A stretch of 5,332 nucleotides of DNA from Chlorobiota bacterium (GTDB lineage Bacteria > Bacteroidota > Bacteroidia > Flavobacteriales > Flavobacteriaceae). Of this stretch, positions 1 through 5,192 are shown one piece after another (within the stretch, counting starts at the first letter, position 1; every line of letters starts with the position of its first letter). The DNA lies in the NCBI GenBank assembly GCA_013153655.1, contig JAADEB010000171.1, positions 1 to 5,332 of the forward strand, read 5' to 3'. A model generated the notes under the pieces. The model was not told where the DNA came from and did no database searches. It was given only the letters and a program-made list of their open reading frames with translations. Made by a program: the position numbers and the translations under genes.

Positions 1-19
1 GATAACTTTTCAACAAATG

Positions 20-184
20 TAAAGAGATTCCTCGTCGCTCCCTGCGGTCGCTTTCCTCGGAATGACAAAGAACGTTTTTTTGTTCCTTATTCACCTTCGG
101 AATGCGCTTTATCATTACGAATGCATATTTTGTCATTCCGAACGCATATTTTGTCATTCCGAACGCATGTGAGGAATCTCTTTA
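20..184. repeat. MITE-like unit with 14-bp perfect terminal inverted repeats
   Basis: Positions 20-33 (TAAAGAGATTCCTC) and 171-184 are exact reverse complements, 14 of 14 bases. Inside, CGGAATGACAAA (58-69) is matched in inverted orientation by TTTGTCATTCCG at 129-140 and again at 150-161. Both ends therefore read as 'GTCATTCCG...GAGGAATCTC' facing each other. No transposase is encoded and I see no clear target-site duplication. From memory, sequences of this 'GTCATTCCGAACGCA..GAGGAATCTC' type occur as dispersed intergenic repeats in many Bacteroidota; this was not checked. It could be a small non-autonomous mobile element or simply two dispersed repeat copies in opposite orientation. Confidence 0.6.
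101..161. repeat. 21-bp tandem repeat, two near-perfect copies plus a degenerate one
   Basis: Copies at 120-140 and 141-161 share AAyGCATATTTTGTCATTCCG, differing at one base (T or C at position 3). A shorter degenerate copy precedes them at 101-119 (AATGCGCTTTATCATTACG), and the next 7 bases (162-168, AACGCAT) begin another unit that turns into the right terminal repeat of the 20-184 element. Being 21 bp, the repeat keeps frame and gives the spurious HILSFRT peptide repeat. Confidence 0.8.
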
Positions 185-188
185 ATAC

Positions 189-216
189 GGATTTGGGATT
201 TGGGATTTGGGATTTG
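189..216 (+). repeat. GGATTTG heptamer, four perfect tandem copies
   Basis: Four exact head-to-tail copies of GGATTTG occupy 189-195, 196-202, 203-209 and 210-216, followed by one more G at 217. This creates regularly spaced G tracts (two to three Gs) separated by ATTT, so a two-tier G-quadruplex is conceivable on the + strand. The run begins 5 bp after the right inverted repeat of the 20-184 unit. Perfect tandem copies of this kind can change number by replication slippage. Confidence 0.9.
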
Positions 217-358
217 GTTTTTTCTTTTCATAATACATTATTTATTATTTATCCCTCATTTTTAATTCTTCCACTCTTTCCCTATCTCACTAAGAAACCG
301 TTCTCCATTCTACGAATCACATTTACCGAATATATAACCGTCACCGGTCATCCATCTA

Positions 359-464
359 TTCAACTGTTCAACTATTCAACTGTTCAACATAAAATCCGAT
401 TGCACGATTTAACGATTGCACGGTTTAACAGAAATTCCGATTCAACGATTCAACGATTTAACAA
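359..464 (+). repeat. TTyAACnn octamer array with 41-bp higher-order repeat, abutting pseF
   Basis: Eleven 8-bp units with the loose consensus TTyrACnn fall into three blocks: 359-390 (TTCAACTG, TTCAACTA, TTCAACTG, TTCAACAT), 400-431 (TTGCACGA, TTTAACGA, TTGCACGG, TTTAACAG) and 441-464 (TTCAACGA, TTCAACGA, TTTAACAA). The blocks are separated by two 9-bp spacers, AAAATCCGA (391-399) and AAATTCCGA (432-440), that match at 8 of 9 bases. The array is thus built of 41-bp super-units (four octamers plus a spacer), the third being cut short. It ends 9 bp before the pseF start codon, so at least its last part probably lies in the 5' untranslated region. A lone matching octamer (TTCAACAA) is at 9-16. 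Function unknown. Confidence 0.8.
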
Positions 465-473
465 ACATCAACA

Positions 474-1172
474 ATGAAAAAAATCGCCATCATCCCGGCC
501 CGCGGAGGCAGCAAACGAATACCACGCAAGAACATCAAGGATTTTCTGGGTAAGCCCATTATAGCCTATTCCATTGAGGCGGCGTTGGGAAGCGGATTGT
601 TCGACGAAGTCATGGTGTCCACCGACGATGAGGAAATAGCTTCCGTTGCGCGCCGCTATGGTGCCGGCGTACCTTTTATGCGTAGCGCACGGACGGCGGA
701 CGATTATGCCACCTTGGCGGACGTAACGGCCGAAGTTTTGGAACGTTACAGCCGGGACCAAAACCGCAAATTCGATTACGTGGCGGTACTCTTGCCCACA
801 GCGCCTTTTGTGGATGCGGCGGACTTGCGGCAATCGTTCGAAAAACTCACGGCCTCGGATGCAGACGGCCTTTTTCCCGTAGTACCTTTTCCGGCGCCCG
901 TCCAACGCGCCCTGCATTTCCAAGGTGATAAAATTAAAATGATGCATCCGGAAAATTTGAACAAACGCTCCCAAGACCTGTCGCCCGCCTACTACGATGC
1001 CGGACAGTATTATTGGATAAAATACGACACCTTCGTGCGGGAACGGAAATTGTGGACGGATAATGTAACGGCCGTGGTCATCAGCCCTTTGAAAGCCCAA
1101 GACATCGACACGCCCGAAGACTGGAAATTGGCCGAACTGAAATACAAACTCTTGAAAGATGAGCGCCAATAG
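474..1172 (+). CDS. pseF: Pseudaminic acid cytidylyltransferase (CMP-Pse synthetase)
   Basis: This 232-residue cytosolic enzyme transfers CMP from CTP to a pseudaminic acid, giving the CMP-sugar used by glycosyltransferases; it is the last activation step of the pathway. Visible signatures are the N-terminal nucleotide-binding motif IIPARGGSKRIPRKNI (6-21), KPIIAYSI (27-34), VSTDDEEIA (48-56) and VPFMRS (66-71), which are typical of the PseF branch of the CMP-NeuAc synthetase family. DIDTPEDW (210-217) carries Asp210 and Asp212, the positions expected to bind the catalytic metal. The length is usual and the protein is intact. ATG 474 is chosen because the family motif starts at once (MKKIAIIPARGG); there is no Shine-Dalgarno sequence, as is usual in Bacteroidota. 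It is first of three overlapping genes, and its 3' end overlaps the next by 14 bp. A generic sialic or legionaminic acid cytidylyltransferase is less likely because PseI follows. Confidence 0.93.
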   Translation: MKKIAIIPARGGSKRIPRKNIKDFLGKPIIAYSIEAALGSGLFDEVMVSTDDEEIASVARRYGAGVPFMRSARTADDYATLADVTAEVLERYSRDQNRKFDYVAVLLPTAPFVDAADLRQSFEKLTASDADGLFPVVPFPAPVQRALHFQGDKIKMMHPENLNKRSQDLSPAYYDAGQYYWIKYDTFVRERKLWTDNVTAVVISPLKAQDIDTPEDWKLAELKYKLLKDERQ

Positions 1173-2310
1173 GAAATACAAACCTTTAAACCGACAAACA
1201 TTTTCCTTCGGCGAATACAGCATCGTGCCCATTCGCGACGAGGATAAATACGACATTATGCGGTGGCGCAACGAGCAGATTTATCATTTACGCCAAAAGG
1301 AACCCTTGACCCGCGAACAACAGGAAGCCTATTTCCGGAATGTGGTGGATAAACTTTTCGAACGGGAAAAACCGGATCAACTTTTGTTTTCATTCCTAAA
1401 AAACGGAAAACTTATCGGCTACGGAGGCTTGGTGCATATCGATTGGGAGAACCACACGGCCGAAGTGTCTTTCATCATGGATACGGCCTTGGAAGAAACG
1501 GAATTCGAGCAAAATTGGCAACGATTTATCCACCTTCTCAAAAAACCGGCTTTCGACGAATTGGGATTTCATTCCGTTTATGTATATGCTTTTGACCTAC
1601 GCCCGCATTTGTATCCGGCTTTGGAAAAAGCGGGATTTCAATTTACAAGGCGCTTGAAAAACGAAGTACAAATAGAAGGAAAACCCGTGGACGTGGTGAT
1701 TTATCATTTATATAACGACAAGCCCATGAAAATTCTTTTTTTGGGTTACCCCCAATCTCCCCTCATCGATTTCCTGCGAAGCGAAGGACACGAAGTAACG
1801 GTTATGCAAGACAAAATCAACGCCCGTTTCATCGAGGAAAATCAATTCGATTTTATCATCAGTTACGGCTACCGGCATATCATCAAGGAAGAGGTGCTCA
1901 ACCTACTGCCCGGAAGGGTAATCAACTTACACATTTCCTATCTGCCTTACAATCGCGGTGCCGATCCTAATTTTTGGAGCTTTGTGGACAATACGCCCAA
2001 AGGTGTGACCATCCATTTGGTGGACAAGGGGTTGGATACGGGGGATATTTTGGTACAGGAGAAATTGTCATTGAGCATGGATGAAACTTTGCGTTCGTCT
2101 TATCAAAAATTACAAGAAGCCATTCAAGCACTTTTTATAAAAAATTGGCCGGACATCCGTTCCGGAAAAATAAAACCCAAGCCTCAGAAAGGCAAGGCCA
2201 CTTATCATCGAAAGAAAGATAAGGAGACCCTTTTGCAAGGATTGGAAGATGAATATTTGGACATGAAAATTTCGGATCTTTTACAACGTATCAAAAACAG
2301 AAAGTCATGA
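1159..2310 (+). CDS. Fused PseH-like GNAT acyltransferase / formyltransferase
   Basis: This 383-residue protein joins two enzyme domains. Residues about 17-187 look like a PseH-type GNAT domain: IMRWRNE (33-39), GKLIGYGGLVHID (83-95), VYVYAFDLRPHLYPALEKAGF (140-160). PseH acetylates the 4-amine of UDP-4-amino-4,6-dideoxy-AltNAc. However, the usual acetyl-CoA loop (Q/RxxGxG/A) is missing where it should be, around 112-125 (EETEFEQNWQRFIH). Residues 190 to about 350 form a formyltransferase domain like that of methionyl-tRNA formyltransferase: MKILFLG (190-196), NLHISYLPYNRG (256-267), GLDTGDIL (291-298). Asn256, His258 and Asp293 align with the E. coli Fmt catalytic N106/H108/D144. No typical OB-fold tRNA-binding domain is evident; the tail from about 340 is short and charged. 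ATG 1159 overlaps pseF by 14 bp; the next Met (34) would cut the GNAT fold. Its place between pseF and pseI implies action on the sugar amine. Which acyl group is transferred is inference; PseG is a different fold and is not represented here. Confidence 0.85.
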   Translation: MSANRKYKPLNRQTFSFGEYSIVPIRDEDKYDIMRWRNEQIYHLRQKEPLTREQQEAYFRNVVDKLFEREKPDQLLFSFLKNGKLIGYGGLVHIDWENHTAEVSFIMDTALEETEFEQNWQRFIHLLKKPAFDELGFHSVYVYAFDLRPHLYPALEKAGFQFTRRLKNEVQIEGKPVDVVIYHLYNDKPMKILFLGYPQSPLIDFLRSEGHEVTVMQDKINARFIEENQFDFIISYGYRHIIKEEVLNLLPGRVINLHISYLPYNRGADPNFWSFVDNTPKGVTIHLVDKGLDTGDILVQEKLSLSMDETLRSSYQKLQEAIQALFIKNWPDIRSGKIKPKPQKGKATYHRKKDKETLLQGLEDEYLDMKISDLLQRIKNRKS

Positions 2311-3347
2311 AAATAGCCGGTTTCGAACTCGGAAAAGGCAAGACCATGATCGTAGCCGAACTCTCGGCCAATCACGGTCACGATTTGGAAATTGCCAAAA
2401 GGACCATCCGTGCCGCCAAGCAAGCCGGCGCCGATGCCATCAAATTGCAAACCTACACACCTGATACCCTCACCATCGATTGCCGCAAGGATGATTTTGT
2501 CTTAAACCATGGGACATTATGGGACGGCCGCACCCTGTACGAACTCTACGGCGAAGCCTACACGCCTTGGGGATGGCATGAGGAACTGTGCCGTACGGCC
2601 CGCGAGGAAGGTTTGATTTGTTTCTCTTCGCCTTTCGATAAAACGGCCGTGGATTTTCTGGAACAATTCCGGGTGCCGGCCTACAAAATCGCTTCCTTCG
2701 AAATCACCGACATTCCGCTTATCGAATACGCCGCCCGCAAAGGCAAACCCATGATCATGTCCACGGGGATTGCCACCCGACAAGAGTTGGAAGATGCGGT
2801 AAATGCTTGCCGCCGCGTGGGAAACAACGATATTATTCTCCTGAAAACTTCCTCGCAATACCCGGCGGCCTACGAGGATGCCAACCTGGCCATGATACGC
2901 GATATGGCGGAGCGTTTCGGCGTGATGACCGGCCTTTCGGATCATACGGAAGGCTGGTTGGTACCGGCCTTGTCCGTTCCCGCGGGTGCCGTGATGATTG
3001 AAAAACATTTTATCCTGGACAAATCCATCGGCGGACCCGATGCGGCTTTTTCCTTGGACAAAGACCAATTTGCCGAAATGGTGCGCAAGGTACGCGAAGC
3101 GGAAAAAATCTACGGAAAGGTGGATTATTCCCTAACCGAAAAGGCGAAAAACAGTCGTGTATTTGCCAGGTCGCTTTATGTGGTAAAGGACATGAAAAAA
3201 GGCGAGGTGTTTACCGAAGAAAATCTGCGCTCCATTCGCCCGGGTTACGGAATGCCGCCTAAATTCCTTCCGGAAATATTAGGTAAACGTGCCGCCCGCG
3301 ACATCCGGAAAGGCACGCGTATGGAATGGGATTTGGTGGAGAAATAA
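2307..3347 (+). CDS. pseI: Pseudaminic acid synthase
   Basis: This 346-residue cytosolic enzyme condenses 2,4-diacetamido-2,4,6-trideoxy-L-altrose (or an N-acyl variant) with phosphoenolpyruvate to form pseudaminic acid. The N-terminal TIM-barrel domain has IVAELSANHGHDLEIA (15-30), GADAIKLQTYTPDTLTID (41-58), FSSPFD (106-111), YKIASFEITD (126-135) and MSTGIAT (151-157). His213 in GLSDHT and His234 in EKHF match the metal-binding histidines of NeuB. GGPDAAFSL (242-250) is typical of PseI rather than NeuB or LegI. A C-terminal antifreeze-like SAF domain follows (about 285-344: RSLYVVKDMKKGEVFTEENL, SIRPGYGMPP). ATG 2307 shares an ATGA overlap with the preceding stop, indicating translational coupling. 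Small departures from the consensus I remember are TSSQYP (181-186, where CTSAYP is more common) and SDHTEG (211-216, more often SDHTLG). Length is normal. Confidence 0.93.
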   Translation: MKIAGFELGKGKTMIVAELSANHGHDLEIAKRTIRAAKQAGADAIKLQTYTPDTLTIDCRKDDFVLNHGTLWDGRTLYELYGEAYTPWGWHEELCRTAREEGLICFSSPFDKTAVDFLEQFRVPAYKIASFEITDIPLIEYAARKGKPMIMSTGIATRQELEDAVNACRRVGNNDIILLKTSSQYPAAYEDANLAMIRDMAERFGVMTGLSDHTEGWLVPALSVPAGAVMIEKHFILDKSIGGPDAAFSLDKDQFAEMVRKVREAEKIYGKVDYSLTEKAKNSRVFARSLYVVKDMKKGEVFTEENLRSIRPGYGMPPKFLPEILGKRAARDIRKGTRMEWDLVEK

Positions 3348-3413
3348 ATTATGAAAACCCAGAGATAGATGATATCCGGATCTCAAAGGGAGTTTTTACG
3401 AAGTGTGAATCAG

Positions 3414-3432
3414 AATTTTCTAGCTGGAAATT
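3414..3432 (+). terminator. Weak AT-rich hairpin downstream of pseI, doubtful terminator
   Basis: The 19 bases AATTTTCTAGCTGGAAATT can form a 7-bp stem (including one G-U pair) with a 5-base loop (TAGCT). A run of five Ts comes only 9 bases later (3442-3446). It is the only hairpin I see between pseI and pncB, so it may help end the pse transcript, but it is too weak to call firmly. Confidence 0.25.
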
Positions 3433-3444
3433 AATAAATTGTTT

Positions 3445-3477
3445 TTGACCACGCTTTTTTCCTGCTTGTATCGTTTG
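3445..3477 (+). promoter_or_regulatory. Candidate promoter for pncB
   Basis: TTGACC (3445-3450) is followed, 18 bp later, by TATCGTTTG (3469-3477). Read as a sigma-70 pair this is 5 of 6 for the -35 and about 4 of 6 for the -10. Read as the Bacteroidota pattern, it is a TTTG (3444-3447) and a TAnnTTTG-like box with one extra base. It would leave a leader of roughly 45 bases before the pncB ATG, which has no Shine-Dalgarno sequence. This is a match by eye only. Confidence 0.35.
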
Positions 3478-3530
3478 TATTTTCGGCACGATTGTTGGAA
3501 ATTTGAGCTTGCATTCAAACCGGATTTCAT

Positions 3531-4967
3531 ATGAATATGTCGCCCTCATTCCATCCCGACGGACTTTATACCGATTTCTACGAACTCACCATGGCCCAAG
3601 GCTACTTTTTTAATCAACTTCATCGGCGTCCCGCCGTATTCGATTATTTTTTCCGGCGCATGCCTTGCCAAAGCGGATATGTGGTGTTTGCCGGCCTGGC
3701 CGACTTGATGAAAGCCTTGGAAGATTTTCGCTACGGTCCCCGTCAAATCGATTTTCTCCACCGGCAGGGTTTTCGTGACGAATTCCTGGATTACCTGAAA
3801 GAATTTCGCTTTACGGGAGATATTTATGCACCTCTCGAAGGCGAAATTATTTTCAACAACGAACCCATAGTGAGCGTGAAGGCGCCCATCGTGGAGGCAC
3901 AGCTTATCGAAAGCCTGTTGCTTAATTTTCTCAATTTTCAATCCCTGATTGCCACGCGTGCCACCCGGGTGGAGACCACCCTGAAACCCGGTCAGACCTT
4001 TGCCGATTTCGGTCTCCGCCGTGCACAGGGAACGGCTTCGTTTATGGCTTCGCGTGCGGCCGTGGCGGGTGGAGCATCCGGCACTTCCCATGCTCAGGCC
4101 GGAGCGCTTTACGGATTGAAGGTGATCGGCACCATGGCCCATTCCTGGATCCAAACCTTCGAGGACGAACTTACGGCCTTCCGCCGCTACGTGGAAATCT
4201 ACCCCGACAAGGCCGTTCTCCTGGTGGACACCTACGACACCTTGCGTTCCGGCATCCCCAATGCCATTCGCGTGGCCAAAGAATTGGAACAAAAAGGCCA
4301 CCGCCTGGCCGCCATTCGTATCGACAGCGGCGATATGGCCTATCTTTCGCGCCGTGCCCGCCAAATGCTCGATGATGCCGGTTTGGATTACGTAAAAATC
4401 ATATCTTCCAACTCCCTGGACGAATGGATTATCCGGAGCCTTAACCTGCAAGGTGCCCGCATCGATAGTTTCGGCATAGGCACCAAATTGGTCACATCCT
4501 ATCAATGCCCCGCCCTCGACGGAGTTTACAAGCTCTCCGTGTTCGACGGCCACCCCCGCTTGAAAATTTCCGAAGACGTGGCCAAAATTTCCTTGCCCGG
4601 CGACAAACAGGTTTGGCGTATCTACGATGACAACGGCCTGTTCTACCGCGATGCCGTTATCTTGGCGGATGAGGATATCCAAAAGGTGGAAACCGTCTAT
4701 CATCCCGATTATGCCTTCAAAAACACCCGCATAGCCGGCCTGCGCGCCGAACCGCTTCGCCGCAAAGTCATGGAAAACGGCCAACTCACCGAACCCCTCG
4801 AAACCGACCCCTATCGCATTTCCGGTTACCGGCGTAGCCGCCTGGCCTTGGTGCCGCCCGAAATCCTGCGATTGGAGAATCCTCATATCTACAAGGTGGG
4901 GGTTTCACGCCGCCTTTTCGACCTGCGGCATAACCTTATAGCCGGTTATTTGAACGCCGGTAAATAA
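3531..4967 (+). CDS. pncB: Nicotinate phosphoribosyltransferase
   Basis: This 478-residue cytosolic enzyme makes nicotinate mononucleotide from nicotinate and phosphoribosyl pyrophosphate with ATP hydrolysis (EC 6.3.4.21), the entry step of the Preiss-Handler route of NAD salvage. Motifs in order: YTDFYELTMAQGYF (13-26), DFGLRRAQG (159-167), GASGTSH (181-187), GTMAHSW (200-206), VDTYDTLRSG (232-241), RIDSGD (263-268), SSNSLDEW (292-299), FGIGTKLVTS (314-323). His204 corresponds to the histidine phosphorylated during catalysis in characterised NAPRTases. The length fits the long bacterial group. The start could be ATG 3531 or ATG 3537; both lie just before the conserved DGLYTDFYELT and the choice changes only two residues. 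It stands alone after a 183-bp gap and has no functional tie to the pse genes. The nicotinamide enzyme NAMPT is excluded by these NAPRTase motifs. Confidence 0.95.
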   Translation: MNMSPSFHPDGLYTDFYELTMAQGYFFNQLHRRPAVFDYFFRRMPCQSGYVVFAGLADLMKALEDFRYGPRQIDFLHRQGFRDEFLDYLKEFRFTGDIYAPLEGEIIFNNEPIVSVKAPIVEAQLIESLLLNFLNFQSLIATRATRVETTLKPGQTFADFGLRRAQGTASFMASRAAVAGGASGTSHAQAGALYGLKVIGTMAHSWIQTFEDELTAFRRYVEIYPDKAVLLVDTYDTLRSGIPNAIRVAKELEQKGHRLAAIRIDSGDMAYLSRRARQMLDDAGLDYVKIISSNSLDEWIIRSLNLQGARIDSFGIGTKLVTSYQCPALDGVYKLSVFDGHPRLKISEDVAKISLPGDKQVWRIYDDNGLFYRDAVILADEDIQKVETVYHPDYAFKNTRIAGLRAEPLRRKVMENGQLTEPLETDPYRISGYRRSRLALVPPEILRLENPHIYKVGVSRRLFDLRHNLIAGYLNAGK

Positions 4968-5131
4968 CCACGCCGTTAAACCCGAAGGCCGCTTATTTGT
5001 CCGCCAAAAAAGCGGGACTTGTCATACCTGTGCCACTCCTGTTCCAAAAATAACATTCCCCATTTACCGTTTCCCGGAAAACCGGGTTCCGCTGCCGCAT
5101 GAGTTCTCTCCTGTGGCACGAAAACATAAGG

Positions 5132-5154
5132 TTTTGGTATAATTTTTACCAAAA
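5132..5154. repeat. 8-bp perfect inverted repeat TTTTGGTA/TACCAAAA
   Basis: TTTTGGTA (5132-5139) and TACCAAAA (5147-5154) are exact reverse complements around a 7-base AT loop (TAATTTT). The loop region includes TATAAT (5138-5143) but no partner -35 box is evident, so a promoter is not called. It lies directly before the GC-rich hairpin at 5159-5175. Confidence 0.6.
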
Positions 5155-5158
5155 ATCC

Positions 5159-5175
5159 CGCCTCCGCCTGAGGCG
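5159..5175 (-). terminator. GC-rich hairpin, possible minus-strand terminator
   Basis: CGCCTC (5159-5164) pairs perfectly with GAGGCG (5170-5175) around a 5-base loop. Read on the minus strand the hairpin is followed after 3 bases by five Ts (the complement of 5151-5155), which fits an intrinsic terminator for a gene arriving from the right on the minus strand. On the plus strand no T run follows. The same bases include the near-palindrome CGCCTGAGGCG, so it may equally be a dispersed repeat unit. Confidence 0.4.
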
Positions 5176-5192
5176 AATAAATATTGGATATT

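Larger units (their letters stand above)
1..473. other. Gene-free, repeat-rich leader upstream of pseF
   Basis: No credible protein gene is seen in these 473 bp. The region holds, in order, an inverted-repeat-bounded unit (20-184), a GGATTTG heptamer run (189-216), an AT-rich and pyrimidine-rich stretch (217-358) and an octamer array (359-464). An open frame at 121-477 exists only because it reads through the repeats (its protein repeats HILSFRT) and it runs into the pseF start in another frame. The promoter of the pse operon should lie here, but I found no convincing match to the Bacteroidota -33 TTTG / -7 TAnnTTTG pattern or to a sigma-70 pair. The AT-rich part around 225-340 is the likeliest place by composition only. 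No tRNA or other RNA gene was recognised. Confidence 0.75.
3348..3530. other. Intergenic gap between pse operon and pncB
   Basis: This 183-bp stretch, more AT-rich than the genes around it, separates two functionally unrelated units. It holds a weak hairpin (3414-3432) and a possible promoter (3445-3477). No small gene with credible features was seen; the only ATG just after pseI (3351) opens a five-codon frame. Confidence 0.7.

Noticed and set aside
68..88. Hairpin around the T run at 75-81 as a terminator of an upstream gene
   Set aside because: The stem (GAAC/GTTC) is only 4 bp before a mismatch and the T run is in the loop rather than after the stem; no upstream gene is visible.
359..464. 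CRISPR array
   Set aside because: The units are only 8 bp, the spacers are 9 bp and nearly identical to each other, and no cas genes are present. It is a nested tandem repeat, not repeats with unique spacers.
121..477. 118-residue plus-strand open frame upstream of pseF
   Set aside because: It is a read-through of tandem repeats (HILSFRT twice, then repeat-derived Phe- and Asn-rich sequence), shows no family resemblance, and overlaps the pseF start in another frame.
468..1271. 267-residue minus-strand open frame opposite pseF
   Set aside because: Antisense shadow of pseF and the start of the next gene; the predicted protein has no recognisable motif.
1726..2310. PseG or a stand-alone methionyl-tRNA formyltransferase for the second half of the fusion
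   Set aside because: PseG has a glycosyltransferase-B fold and different motifs, whereas NLHISYLP and GLDTGDIL are formyltransferase signatures. The domain lacks an evident tRNA-binding OB-fold and sits in a sugar operon, so a role on initiator tRNA is unlikely.
2517..3068. 183-residue minus-strand open frame opposite pseI
   Set aside because: Antisense shadow inside conserved pseI with no independent support.
3546..4886. 446-residue minus-strand open frame opposite pncB
   Set aside because: It lies wholly within a clearly conserved gene. Its length follows from GC-rich codon use leaving few antisense stops, and no recognisable domain or promoter was seen.
5073..5086. CCCGG-AAAA-CCGGG hairpin as the pncB terminator
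   Set aside because: The stem is only 5 bp, lies over 100 bp past the stop codon, and no T run follows on the plus strand.
5030..5119. GTGCCAC/GTGGCAC inverted repeat as ends of a small element
   Set aside because: Only 7 bp match, with 76 bp between them and no supporting duplication; this could be chance.
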